DNA of 64,000 nt from Chrysomallon squamiferum (taxonomy: Eukaryota > Mollusca > Gastropoda > Neomphalida > Peltospiridae), in the NCBI GenBank assembly GCA_012295275.1, contig CM022675.1, forward strand, positions 653,860 through 717,859. The letters run 5' to 3'. Under the pieces are notes generated by a model. The model saw only the letters and a program-made list of their open reading frames with translations. It did no database searches and was not told where the DNA came from. How positions within the stretch are numbered: position 1 is the stretch's first letter; the number at the start of each line of letters is the position of its first letter. The position numbers and the translations under genes are program-made. Of this stretch, positions 36,401 through 47,639 are shown piece by piece.

Positions 36401-39400
36401 GTTTATTGATTACAACTAATATTAATTAAATGTTTATACCAGTATTGTCATTTGTAAATCATTTAATATGCTTGAGTATGATGGCCTCCAAAACTGTGGT
36501 TATGATCAAAAGTCTGTAAGACTAATGTTGCACTGTATGTTTGTGTCAGTGCACACACACAGAATCGGATTTAGGTATGATTAATAATCTAACATTTCAT
36601 CATTAGTGGCAAAGGAAGCAATTGGTACAAATGTCTGCCCCCAGACAGAGGACATTATTCTCATTTGAATAAATACATTCTTTGGTTGTACTCATTATGT
36701 TCATGATAAAATTCAGTTAATAATTCTCGTTTGGAATTTTGATGTTTGTCCACATCTAGAGGGATTGTTGTGTGGCAATTGTCCTCTGTGACAAAACATA
36801 AGATGTAACAATGGCATGACATCAAATGAACTGACGCTAGGTGCAGTTACAGTGATCAATCTCTGCACCGGTTCCTGTTACCACTGCAGTAAAACAGGAA
36901 GAACTGACAGAAGTTTCCAGTGATACTACTGAACATCAGCTATTTAATTTTTATTAATTTTAAGATACTTTGAAAAATTATGTTATATTGTAAAAATCAA
37001 CAAAGTATTGACAGTTTAATTATGTTAAGCAGCATGTAGTTCTATAATAATAAAGGGCAATTCCACAATGCAGAAATTGACTTTACATTGAGCTGGCCGA
37101 TTCCCTACTTGGTGAAAGATCAATCCACTATTATTCATTTAAAAGGCTTGTCTGTTGGTTAATTATTAAGATAGCAAGAACTCTAATGTTGAAACTATTA
37201 TATCAAACCTCATAAGAAATAAATACCAGTCTCAAAAACAAATTATTTCTATTAATTTATCTCTGGCATTTCATTTAAAATTAAAATAGTCCATGACATT
37301 CACAGATATACTTCAATCAAATTATCACCACATTTCCACTACTATTAATTTATCCAAAAACAAATAAATTTAAAAAAAATAAATAATAATAATCTACAAA
37401 CCATGATCGATCAGATATCGATTCTGAAGTTTCCTTTTTGCATAAAACGAATAATAATTCACAGCAGATTCAGATTTCAAGCACGTCCTTGCATCTTTTG
37501 CACTGAAGATATTTTTTAATCGCTGAGGTCGTGTTAATAATACTGTAGTTTTAGCTGTCACACTTGATACTGGTACCGATGACTGGGGTGGTACGTAGGG
37601 AGGGGGTGGTGGTAACCGCGGTGATGCTACTTTGACGACAGGATCTAGTAACGGCACCGTCTGCTGTTGAGAAGATTTGGAGGAGACCTGCGTCACAGGA
37701 GCAGGAACTGACAAGGAGACTGTCGCAGGAACAGGGGCAGTAGATGAAACAGGGAGGGGTGGCTGAGATGCCGTCAACAGTCTCGGGTAAGGAGGTGGTG
37801 AAATATGAGGTGACAGAAGTCTTTGTGATATGGATGAGTGATTTAGTGTCTGTTGAAAGCCCGTAACATTTTTAACTCTATCGCGAGAAGCACCATCAAA
37901 AACTGAATTAGTTGTTCCTGTCACTGGAATATCTGTCCTCGTAGTAGGCAGTCCCGATGAACTCAGGATGCCTGACACTTTCTGAACAGTTGAAACGCTG
38001 TGAACATTTGAAACACTGTGAACATTTGAAACACTGTGGATATTTGAAACACTGTGCACGCTAGAAACACTCGACGCAGACGGAACAGTGGAAACTGTTG
38101 AAACATTTGTAATACTCGACACAGTAGGAACAGTTAACACCGAAGCCACTTGAGCCTGCACTGCAGATAAATGACTTGTAACCACTGGAGCGGAAACATT
38201 CTCTACCAACGGACTCGTCTGCTGCACCATCCCGGGACTCATGTCTCTTTGATCAGGACTCGGCATCGATGCAGGACTCACAGACGCATTGGATCCCGAC
38301 TCCTGTGATTTCCGCAGCTTGTCCTTGATTTTGTTCTGAGCTATTTTAGTCTGCAGTTTGTTCATCGTCCGAGAACTCCGTATCCTTCCTTTTTCCTTTA
38401 TAACGCGAGGTTCGATTTTTGGTCTGATTTTCTCCAGTTTTTCTGCCAGCTCGGGATAAAGCCTGGCGATGGATGAGGTGCCACACTGGGTGGGTTTAGA
38501 CTGTAACATGGGACTGTTTAAAGTTTCGCCGAACTGCAGGCTGCACACAGGCTGGTTGTTGACCACTGCAGACTCTTTGACTGGATCTGGGAAGGCGTAA
38601 GGGTCGTCTGGGTCCTCCACAGAGATCTCTTTGTTTCGAAGCATTTCACTTTTCAGTTTGGTCATGTTGTTGTTTTTTGATTTCATTCGATCACGGAATG
38701 GCAGACGGTTGTCTGGGATGCTGTTTGTTTCTTTCTCTTTCTTTGGTTTCCTTTCTTTTCTTGGCAGCATCCCAAGAACCTGCATATGATTGTTACAGTA
38801 TCTGAAAGGTTAAAAAAAGAGAAATGTGAGAATCAACAAATAAATTAATAGAAAACTTTTGTTAAATAACCTTAATATACTTTCTCGTGTTGTTATTGTT
38901 TGTAAAAACAAGCTTTGTTAATTCAAATCCTGAGTACAATTGGTGACAAATGTGCAAAAGTTACCAACAGACTTTTACTCCCTGGCAGAGCATGAGACAA
39001 CAGAGGTAACCACCAATTAATTATTCATCCAAAATTCTCTTCTAATTATTTCTATAACCAAAGTCTGAAACAAGACACAGAACTGATCTATCTAATGGTT
39101 TAAAAAACTGAAGTCTTGAAATCTTTCTCCAAGGTTATCTACTATTTACAAAACGTAAACACTCATCATTTATGTTTATTAATGTTTGCGAATCTGTGAA
39201 CAGGAACACACTGCATCTCTGCACAACCTAACTATTTACATAAATGTTTTATTAATGCTTATATGTCCATATCCAACAAGAATATAACAAATCAGAAAAA
39301 TGTGCAAAATGAATTGATACAAGTATAACAATGCTTGTTTCCACATAAGAGGTCATTTGGTTTTTGAACAAATGAAGTGTAAATATGCTAGTTTGCTACC

Positions 39401-40085
39401 TTTGACTGAGACAGTTCAAAGTGCAAATATATTACGTTGGAAAAAACTAGCTGTATTTTTAAGTGCTACTAAGACAAACATCATCCTGAAAATTATTTTA
39501 TTTATCTGCTAATTATTAAACTGGTGTTCATATTTGTTACATAACAGTTTTCACACAGTCAAACATGCCTTAAGTTGCTTTCTTAAACAGGCAGTAAAAA
39601 ACTGCAAGAAGCAGTGGAGATATTATAATAATAAAAATGTATAATTTCTAGGATCTAGAATAATATTTTCATTACATCTAGAATAATATTTCTTTTACTG
39701 GGACATTTTGGATTATCCCAACCCTAGAAGTGACAACTGTGACAAGATAAAAAATTTCACAGAATAAATAACACAAGTAAAATAATTTAACATAACAAAT
39801 CAGCATTATATGTCATTCAGATTTTCATTCGCACATTCGTGATATATAATATTTAATATTTTCACACCTTCTGTCTTCATTTTTGGGAATTGCTTGTGTG
39901 CACATCTGATTACTGGACTTGGCAACATAGGCGCATCGTCGAAACGGTGCTGTTGGGTCCTCGAGAATATGGCGCACACAAAAACCAAAACCATTTAGTC
40001 GCCTTTGATTGCAGAGTTTTGAGCTGAACGAACATAGGGGTTTGTTGTCGACGACCGAGTAATGTATGTTCTTGCCTTCGTACAT
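28258..40085 (-). CDS. INO80D: INO80 complex subunit D, ten coding exons
   Basis: Coding exons at 40085-39868, 38801-37402, 35318-35210, 33903-33673, 33225-33122, 32734-32601, 32056-31888, 31185-30970, 30451-30335 and 29434-28258. All junction phases agree; allowing two 1-base corrections in the last exon the protein has about 1290 residues. The start MYEGKNIHYSVVDNKPLC, the first C3HC3H module (Cys18, 25, 36, His39, Cys51, 62, 75, His78) and YCNNHMQVLG follow human INO80D closely. Exons 5-6 encode a second C3HC3H module ending in LPLCAEHG. Exon 7 has the basic block RKRPRKKTKPPAL and RPQKPIP, and exon 10 opens with EPSTEETEALERAL, as in the human protein. INO80D is a metazoan-specific accessory subunit of the nuclear INO80 ATP-dependent nucleosome remodeler and binds its N-terminal module; its zinc modules are putative nucleic-acid-binding domains. 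The protein is longer than human (1027 residues) because of low-complexity Ser/Val/Pro stretches in exons 2 and 10. Confidence 0.92.
29860..30300. repeat. 30-bp minisatellite in INO80D last intron
   Basis: Seven regular 30-base units (about 29871-30075) carry GTTTAGTAACAATCTAAGAT and TCAGAGAATA; diverged units continue to about 30300, ending just 35 bases from the exon 9 donor. Confidence 0.92.
30335..30451 (-). CDS. INO80D: INO80D coding exon 9
   Basis: Acceptor TTTATTCAG at 30452; encodes DIGKAFGELPLEQASRLLEE, QDFQEVFNKIPDDAFDIFS, aligned with human NQEDFSDVLPRLPDDLQDFDFF. Donor TCTCAG|GTATGT. Confidence 0.92.
30455..30655. repeat. AAAT and AAT microsatellites in INO80D intron 8
   Basis: AAAT units start immediately upstream of the exon 9 acceptor (30452-30486), followed by several AAT arrays to about 30650. 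Confidence 0.9.
30970..31185 (-). CDS. INO80D: INO80D coding exon 8, acidic region
   Basis: Acceptor ATGTTTACAG at 31186; encodes AAVDEENGEESGSNVDVDVE, a long Ser/Asp/Glu stretch and ALEEMLPPGRIE; donor TTGAAG|GTTTCT. Confidence 0.88.
31888..32056 (-). CDS. INO80D: INO80D coding exon 7, basic region
   Basis: Acceptor CTGTCACAG at 32057; encodes DNYQKTLHGESRKRPRKKTK, PPALTRPPRKGKKKKKSRYV, RPQKPIPESG. The basic run is a likely nuclear localisation and DNA-contact segment. Donor ACCG|GTTTGT. Confidence 0.92.
32601..32734 (-). CDS. INO80D: INO80D coding exon 6, second zinc module, second half
   Basis: Acceptor TGTACAAAG at 32735; encodes HIMYNVEQQLFDYCTAKFAD, then NTQCCVPVFDIRHELPLC, AEHGAKA. 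Human has HILLN, QQLF, CTAKFADGQQC. Donor GGCT|GTAAGT, phase 0. Confidence 0.92.
33122..33225 (-). CDS. INO80D: INO80D coding exon 5, second zinc module, first half
   Basis: Acceptor TTGTTTCAG at 33226; encodes YKKRGLEHRPCLIKDSDEVQ, CKNRALPYTNHCLK, matching human CANKALPFTRHCFQ. Donor AAAGC|GTATCC. Confidence 0.92.
33673..33903 (-). CDS. INO80D: INO80D coding exon 4
   Basis: Acceptor ATTTCACAG at 33904; encodes QDDDLPLHVRATKLALLRAR and a basic helical region (RRANNQATLALVKAIRDNSC, ALRALWKIIKRSS) aligned with the human helical linker before the second zinc module. The donor GACAA|GTCAGT gives the phase needed for exon 5; a GTAAAA four bases downstream would break the frame. Confidence 0.87.
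33879..34400. repeat. ~77-bp minisatellite carrying the INO80D exon 4 acceptor
   Basis: Units start near 33879, 33960, 34036, 34112, 34197 and 34273, with a degenerate one near 34340. Each has GTGTAG(C/A)(G/A)GGAGAT, then CATCATCTTG, then a TGAAATAAATAA-like block. The first copy contains the first ~25 bases of exon 4 and its splice acceptor. Copies two and three keep an intact TTTCAG followed by exon-like sequence on the minus strand. Confidence 0.9.
35210..35318 (-). CDS. INO80D: INO80D coding exon 3
   Basis: Acceptor TTACAAAG at 35319; encodes an acidic segment with SSDDEVSEDEDVDMLPWQPD and SASSDEENNEDE; donor GATGA|GTGAGT. A CAG nine bases into the exon offers an alternative acceptor, but its frame looks non-coding. 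Confidence 0.8.
35319..37401. other. INO80D intron 2
   Basis: About 2.1 kb, less repetitive than other introns. No coding segment or RNA gene was recognised in it. Confidence 0.7.
37402..38801 (-). CDS. INO80D: INO80D coding exon 2 (large)
   Basis: 1400 bases. Acceptor ACCTTTCAG at 38802; opens YCNNHMQVLGMLPRKERKPK, closing the first zinc module. A coiled, basic segment (KLQTKIAQNKIKDKLRKSQE) is the counterpart of the human LQSKLAQNRQRQRE segment. It is followed by Ser/Val/Thr-rich low complexity with hexapeptide repeats, then Pro-rich loops and FSAKDARTCLKSESAVN. Donor CATG|GTTTGT. Confidence 0.92.
37985..38130 (-). repeat. 18-bp coding minisatellite in INO80D exon 2
   Basis: Units of 18 bases encode the hexapeptide HSVSN(V/I), repeated about four times perfectly and continuing as diverged xVSxVx units on both sides. 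The frame is kept, so length changes would alter the protein by six residues. Confidence 0.85.
38802..39867. other. INO80D intron 1
   Basis: About 1.07 kb separating the two parts of the first zinc module. Nothing further recognised. Confidence 0.8.
39868..40085 (-). CDS. INO80D: INO80D coding exon 1, first C3HC3H module
   Basis: Begins MYEGKNIHYSV, matching the human start. An in-frame ATG 21 bases upstream (40106-40104, MCQLIHV) follows a candidate acceptor (TTAACAG) directly, so a seven-residue extension is possible. Donor GACAGAAG|GTGTGA, phase 2, completing Arg-Tyr-Cys with the next exon. Confidence 0.93.
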
Positions 40086-40106
40086 GACATGAATAAGCTG
40101 ACACAT

Positions 40107-41741
40107 CTGTTAATCTTCCTGAAGGTTTCTATAACAACCTCCTGAAAATCAGAGAAAAATTTTGTAATGTAAAGTTAATATCAAACAGAGAGTTATGTAA
40201 TGGATTAGAGTTCGTTTTAAAATCAGAATGTTCACCACATAACTATCGAAGTTTCAGCAAATGAATATGTTAAAGTATGACAGATTAATTATCAGGAACA
40301 AATATAGAATAATTTGTTTTATTAGAATTGTTTACATTTTGTATCACCCTGTCAATCTACAACTTTCTCTGAAACAATTTTTACAAATAATATGGTGTTA
40401 AATGACAAAATTAAATAATACTGACAATCCCATTATTTTGTTTTTGTCTTACAAACATCCATCTATTATACATCTGATATAACAGAGAATGACAAATATA
40501 AAATTAAAACAGGAATAAAATCTTTTTAATTATAAATTGGCCAAACTCACCCTTAAAATTATTCATTTTTTAATGTTTTATTCAAGAAATATTTCATTAA
40601 ATGTATATTTAACAGAAATAAACATTGTGTTCTGTTCCAGAAAGATTTTTTTTAAAAACATTTTTTGAGATTTCAAATTTACAAATGAACTTCCATGATT
40701 GACGATCATGAAAACTTGTGGATCCTTTATTTTGTCAAAATAGCTTTCCCATTCTGACTAAATACAGTAAGATAAAAATTATCCTAATTTTCAAGAGTTA
40801 AGTACACTGAACACATTTACTTATGGATGTATTCATGAATTTTCTTGGTCACACACTTGTTAATGTTTATAGGTCATCCTGTTACTCATACTTATTTTCA
40901 AGTTTGTAATATTTTTTGATTCATAAATAATTATTTGAAAATGTAATCCAAACATTTCAGTTGGAGTTATGATTGTAACCAGTTCATAACAATCATTAAA
41001 AGAAAAGGATTTTCACCCAAAGGTCTACAATCCTAAAGAATGTACTATGACAGATACATGCCTTGAGCTTTATTACTTTGAAAAAAAAAAATGTATTATT
41101 CTTTCTCAATTTTTTTTCGAAAAAGATCATTTATACATTAACCTATGTATCCTAGAAAAATGTAAATAAAGTATAATGTATTTTTTCTACATTAGTTTTG
41201 TTATGATATGATGGCTAGAAAACAAAACAAAACGGTAAATAAAAATTTGACACAGATCTGAACGTGAATGTGAAAGTAAAATAAAAAAATGTAAACATAA
41301 TGTTATTACTGATGTTTATTAAGCTAGTTGCTGTATTATCTGACATATTATTTATTTTGGAATTTCGTAAATATAATATTTATATATATACAATTATAAA
41401 AAAATTAATTTTTTTATTTAAATGTCAAAATACGCTTCAAAATTGGTGATCAACATTGGTTATTTCTGCTTACATAGAGACACGTATAAGATGAAAATTA
41501 TTTTCAATGAGACATGTTTTTATATTAATATGAAACAAATAAACATATCTACTTTATTTTTTATTAATTTTGTTGTTCGTTTACCATATATAAAGAATAT
41601 AAAAACCAGGAAATTATTTATAAAACTTGCTAAAGCAAGCACCTGCTGTAACGTCATTCTCCGGACTACCAGTTCATGAACGATAAAAATAGGCCGCGTA
41701 TCAATTTGGACAGTATTGAGGACCCAGGAAACGTGGCTTAC
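40107..41741. other. Probable INO80D 5' UTR intron
   Basis: 1.6 kb of AT-rich DNA without coding signs, bounded by the candidate leader donor at 41742 and the acceptor before coding exon 1. Confidence 0.45.
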
Positions 41742-42180
41742 CTTCCCCCTTTTGATAAAACATTTCTTTGATCCAATTTTAAAATATATAATTCACATTG
41801 CAAATGGCTGACACAATATGGCCGACTCTACGACAGCGTGAGAAGTATGCGATTATTTATTAACCACTGAACAAAGCCCCTCTCTATAGGAGATATGCGG
41901 CTCACGACATTTCGTACATTACTTCGTACTCCCATATTGGATTGCAACTGACATCATTTCGATTATCTGAGATTTTTTGGACATAAAAGAACGTAAATAA
42001 TGTATTAGAATGCAATAAATGACTTTAAATAGTATATAAAGCACTGTAAATACGGACGCGGAGTTATCTCTAACATCCCTCCGCCAGAAAAATGAAATTT
42101 CTTCCCCCGCCATAGAAATATACCTTCTGACAATTATCATCACTTACGGCCATTTTGTGAAAAGTATTCATCAAAATGGA
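41742..42180 (-). promoter_or_regulatory. Probable INO80D 5' non-coding exon and promoter region
   Basis: A GC-richer patch with a strong minus-strand donor (GGGGGAAG|GTAAGC) at 41742/41741, 1.6 kb upstream of the first coding exon, which itself begins at a candidate acceptor near 40107. This suggests a leader exon ending at 41742. The 5' end and promoter elements cannot be fixed from sequence alone. Confidence 0.45.
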
Positions 42181-42875
42181 ATACAATTATTAAGATTTTA
42201 CAACCCATTGTGTATTAGATCAATAAATAAGTAGTTGCTGTAACTGCAAGTAGTGCCGGTGAAAGCCAACCAGCCCTTGAGCTAGAGGCCGAAGACCCCA
42301 CTATACAGTACACGCTATGATCTAGTCTATTTTTAGTAACATGGCCATCATTTGACAGGCTTCAAAAAACGTTTATTTTCAATATATCGCAGGATTCAAA
42401 TAACTCCAGAACTTTTTTGCTATATACTTTAGATGTCATAGATTAGCACCATGCCTTAAATTCAGAAATTTAATTATGAACAACATTTTTTTCATTCAAT
42501 TGAAATTACTGAAACTAGGACAAAAGTACATTTTGAAACAATCCATGCACAACTTGCAACCAAGCGATTCCATTGGATGACCTATAACGGGACATAGCAT
42601 CTAAGCATTATTATTGGTAGAATATCGTGGGATATTTGGCGGGCAAATAATGTCAATATAATGTTTGTTAACCTACATGGAATTATTTTGTTATTATGCA
42701 TAGTATTAATGGAACAAAAAACATACCAGTAGAGCATTTTTCGTAAATTCTTAAGATAAAAAAAGAAAAAAAAAAAAAGAAAATAGATATACATTATGCA
42801 AACGATTACTTATTATTGTTGTTTTTGTATATTGTTTTTATTATTTAAATTATTTCAACTTATTATTATTATCAT

Positions 42876-42915
<40 letters not shown>

Positions 42916-45053
42916 AGATTAAAAAAAAAAAAAAGTTATTTTAAATATGTCAGAATCAGTTATAACAGCCATGGAAAATACTGCTTGTAGAAAGTTTGTG
43001 AGAGAGATCGACTTTCGTTCAATCGGAAATGTAAGTTATTTCTCGCTATACCGTCGTAAAATAGTAATCAGCTGGTCAGCCGAAATCGATGGAAGCTTGA
43101 CTATCAGATCAATTACGCATGCGTTTTACTAGTTACAACTTAACATTCCCCGTTCCCATTAGAGTCACAAAATTTTCATCTTGTTCGATTATACCGTTCT
43201 ATAACTGTATACATATGCTGTTTTTGTATTGCTTCATTCTGAATTATGACCGCACGTGCTGCTTGTAGTAAGGGCATTAGCACCTTCGTGTCAAGTGTAC
43301 TTTATTCTGTAGTGACCTAACGCTGACCTAGAAAGACTGAATAATTAATTTGTATTACATTCCAGAATCAGTAGTATACTTATATATTTAGTTTGTTAGT
43401 TCCCAGATTGATTTATTTATTTGCTGTTGTTGTTGTTGTTGTTGATGTTGTTATTGTTGTTGCTGTTGTTGTTGCTGTTGTTTTGTTGATGTTATTTTTA
43501 CCATTATTATTATTATATGATAATGATTGTTGGCTGGCTGAGAAAGACGAGACTATTTTAGTTTATCAACGGTATTTATTATGTTAGATATGGAGCAATC
43601 GTTTGAACACGAACAAACTCATTGAACGATGGTGATAGATGATATTACAGGATGTTAGCTGGAAAAAGGGAACCTGTCATTAGGTAAAACAAGCATTCTT
43701 TGATTGGAGCACAAATTCGAGGCCTTTTTCCTGATCTAACTGCTACCTAACATGCATGGTAAGGTTACATAATAATTGTTAATATTAAAATGGACCAAAC
43801 AAAACAATAGCAAAAATAATAAATAAATAAATTATAATTATAATAATGTATAAATTCTGTTTTTATTCATTCTTTCAGGAACGAGGCAGCAGTTTTCCAT
43901 ACGCCAACACTTTTCTGTCGTCTGTGTTATTTCATTCACTTGTGTAGTAAGAAAACGTTAAGAAGACAGAGATTAAAATAAGAAAAAAAGGAAGATTCCA
44001 AGAGGTATGCTCAAACGTATGTTGGACACTTTCTTAACCTGTACTGCACAGGGGTTACATTGCTGACTGATATTTGATACCAGTTTATTTATATCACTGA
44101 ATATCACATCGCTATACGGCTATAAATAAACTACATCGTAAATACAGACGCAGGGAATAATAATTTCAGATGTTCTAAATATCACTTTAATGTACAAATG
44201 CTAACAGACGTGGTCAACTTCATTTTATAGTCGCAGACACTGACACTGACATTCGTTGAAAAAGTGAATGAACTGTCGTCTGCGCGCATTTTTTTTTTTT
44301 TTTTTTTTTGTCTCAGAACTGATAGACGGAGTTTAACGTGACCTGAATTTTCAGTCTTTGTTGACGCCTTGGATTTCATTATGATATTGAATACTGTACA
44401 GAGAATTCGCATCTATGCGCACGCATACAACTGACCTCCATTTGTGACGTCACTCGCTGGTTTTAAAGACAGAAAGTAGGTCGATGTCATTGTTTTTAGG
44501 ACTGGTTTTGAACCAGTTCTTTGAAAGCAGCAATAACAGTTGCGTTTATATTTCTAAATTTTGTAATATAAAAATATAAAAAGGAAAATGTTTATTTGGA
44601 ATACAGCATATGAAAGTATAGTCAAGCCAAACATAAGCCATTGTTATAATTAATACTGCATACATCAGTATACATACCATAAAGAAACAAACAAATATAT
44701 ATATTTTTTTAAACTGAGGCTACATTTTTTTTTATGAAGGAAAATATTTATTTTATTTTATTTTATTTTATTTTTTAAATTATTTTAATTAAATAATGAT
44801 AATTGGAGATAAGAACGACTGTTAGTTTGACCAGTGTATTCGTAAAGGATCACGCTCTCACGCAATGCTACTATGATGTAACGCTTTTTATAAATAAAAT
44901 ATCTATCTGCCTATCTATCTATTAATCTTCCTTTGTTTCTATTTCAGCCCTGAATAGCATTATACGCTGATTATGTTTTCTTTGCCAGTGTTCAGCAGCG
45001 GGTAGCAATTCGTACGGAGTACTGGTACCTTAAATACTCAGCTTATAATATCG

Positions 45054-45098
<45 letters not shown>

Positions 45099-45776
45099 TT
45101 ATAATATTACCAGCAACAGACTGATGGCTATATTTATCAGCCAATGAAAATCACTTTTTGTGTGTAATTTCGCGCGGTTTTTGGTTGATCATAGTCACCA
45201 CGTTTTCGAAATGAATGATTCCGATTCTGTCCGTGACTACGATGGCCCATAAAATTCAATATTTTTTATTATTATTATTATTATTTTAATATATATATAT
45301 GGAACTTTAACATCGTTGATCACCATTAAAATGGCCAACAAAAGAATCCCAGTCTGTTATAAATGGGAGCCAACTAAAGAACTGTTATAAAAAAAAGTAA
45401 AAAGTGCCACTACGAATTACATTTGATCATCTAAGTTAGTATTTTAAAACTGATCTTTTCTTTCCTTATTCTAACAGTATGGTTAAAAAAAAAAGATTCC
45501 AGAAATTTCCACGTTTCAGCTTAAACACACGTTTTTCCGTCCCGTATCCTACCCAACTTTTATATTTCTCAGTACAAGAACTGCCACAGGCTGACAGCTC
45601 CATACCAGGACAACACATACCATAGTTTTATATATATATATAGTATTGCTTTAGGATAGGCAGGGCCGTCTAAAGGCATGAAACAGTGGGTAGGAACCCA
45701 GAGTCACGTGATCCGGGGGCCCAAGCAAATCATGTTTGCTGTGGCTTGGCGTTGGTAAATTGTTCGTGTTTATATA

Positions 45777-45816
<40 letters not shown>

Positions 45817-45849
45817 GGGACCCAGTGTATGACTTTGCCCGGAGTGGGG
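42181..45849. other. Intergenic DNA between INO80D and the tRNA array
   Basis: No gene supported. Contains ATTT units at about 42877-42915, GTT units at about 43426-43485, a ~42-base poly-T at 45056-45097 and a GT array at 45779-45814. A CG-containing patch at 45660-45740 looks like part of a dispersed element but cannot be classified. Confidence 0.5.
45779..45814. repeat. GT dinucleotide microsatellite
   Basis: About eighteen GT units directly left of the tRNA array. Confidence 0.9.
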
Positions 45850-46122
45850 GGAGGTCCTGTAATGGTGTAAGGTATAATGTTAAACGTTTAGTATAAGTAT
45901 ATAATTTTGCAAATGACACATTATAATTTTCTCTTGATTAGTGAATCAGTTTCCCGGAGTGAGTCTCCGAGATGTACAATTGGGTCTTTAAAAATCTCGT
46001 TGATATAATTTCATTCAGCAACAGCCTGTTCTTCAATCAACATGTTTTTATTCAATGAAAATGTAGATGTTATCTCACTCGCAGTAAATACAATGAAAAT
46101 GTAAGATAAATGTAATGTGTAC

Positions 46123-46206
46123 GGCTCACTAGCTCAGTTGGTTAGAGTGTAAAAGAGTGTCGCGCTTTTAACTCGAATGTCGTGGGTTCGATCCCCACAT
46201 AGGCCA
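46123..46206 (+). pseudogene. tRNA-Ile-derived pseudogene
   Basis: 84 bases aligned to the tRNA-Ile copies. It keeps the A box (TAGCTCAGTTGGTTAGAG) and B box (GGTTCGATCCC), but has mismatches in the acceptor stem and a 10-base insertion after the D arm that looks like a local duplication of AGAGTGT. The anticodon loop is CTTTTAA (UUU instead of AAU) on a stem with one mismatch. A T run follows, so it could still be transcribed, but a functional cloverleaf is unlikely. Confidence 0.75.
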
Positions 46207-47565
46207 ACATAATTTTTTATATTTTTTTTTATTGTTACTTATTGATTTGCTATTTTATTAATATTTTTTATTATTATTATTTTTTTAATAATTAATTTTA
46301 TAACAGTATATTATAAACTGCTTTTGTCACTTAATTAACGATATTTAAAAAAAATCAGTTTCAGCTTTGTCTATTAATGCAAACTCATTTTAGCTTTAAA
46401 ATGGAAATAAAAGAAAGTCTCTTTGTTTTTGTTTTTAGACAGATCTATGATATCTAAGGCCTGTTAAAGCGTCGAGCTAATAACACGGACCAGTTTTAAA
46501 TAAATGTTATGTAAATATATCAAAACAACGTTTACAAAGTTATATTTTCAGTCTTTGGTAGTGATTATTATATAAGCTGAAAAGCTTACCTTCGATTCAC
46601 AAAACATTTTTTTATCTTTTTTTTCAATCTTCCCTTAGATATAAGAAGATTAGTAATAAAACAATTAAGTTTTTGTTTAGTTAGCATTTTTGATTTTAAC
46701 AGCCCGTGTTCTGTTTTCTAATACACAGGCATTCGAATTAAAGTTTTGATTTGTAGTTTTGTTATAGTTTTGTTTTCAATTTATTAATTATTCATTCAGT
46801 TTAAAAAGTTTGAATCTGCTACATAAATAAGATTTTTGTCCTAAGCTTGTGTTTTAAATCTAGCTACAGAACACATTTTAAGAGTGTCGTTTTATTTCAG
46901 ACGTCACGTGACACCTATTTCTTTTAGTTGACGTCTGCAACTCAGGTTTGATAGTATTCCCGGTTATCATTTTAGCCTTACTACAAACGAAAGAAAATTG
47001 TACTTTTGAGGGATTATTATAATGGTCATATACTAGAGGAAACAGGCAGACCTACATTTATGGGTCCCTTCGCAAGCAGCATCGAATTCTGGGTAACAAT
47101 GTTTATCTTCTTCTATGGCAATGTTCCAAGAAAGGTTTCATAAATTTAGACACATTTCAGATTTTGTTAAAATTTTTGAAGAAATAGTTGCTTGTAACTA
47201 ACAGTGACACTGAAAAAGTAAACAACAAATAACAGCTAAGGCCTGATCGATCCCTACAGAGGCCAAAGCAATTTTATTTATTTATTTATTTATTTTGTTT
47301 TATTTTATTTTATTTTATATTATTTTATTTTATATTATTTTATTTTATATTATTTTATTTATTAATAGTAGAAATAGTATTTGTATTATTTAAATTAATT
47401 AATTTTGAAATATAATTTTGTCTGTTAATTAACGATGTCCGTCATTCATGATTGTTTTTGCTCTAATAAAACAAACTCGTTACAATATTTCCCTAACTTT
47501 GCATTAAAAATCAGACAAAAGAAAATGTTTTTGTTTTTGTTTTGAGACAGACCGGTGATTCCTAA

Positions 47566-47639
47566 GGCCTGTTAGCTCAGTTGGTTAGAGCGTCGTGCTA
47601 ATAACGCGAATGTCGTGGGTTCGACCCCCACATAGGCCA
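47566..47639 (+). tRNA. tRNA-Ile (AAU)
   Basis: 74 bases, full cloverleaf: acceptor GGCCTGT/ATAGGCC with discriminator A, D arm GCTC/GAGC, anticodon stem TCGTG/CGCGA around CTAATAA (anticodon AAU, inosine at the wobble position in the mature tRNA), T arm GTGGG/CCCAC. Internal A and B boxes are intact and a TTTT terminator follows. No intron and no encoded CCA, as expected for a nuclear gene. The sequence is very close to vertebrate tRNA-Ile-AAT. Confidence 0.97.

Noticed and set aside
46123-46206. tRNA-derived SINE head
   Set aside because: No SINE body or A-rich tail follows; its flanks match those of the neighbouring tRNA genes, so it belongs to the array.
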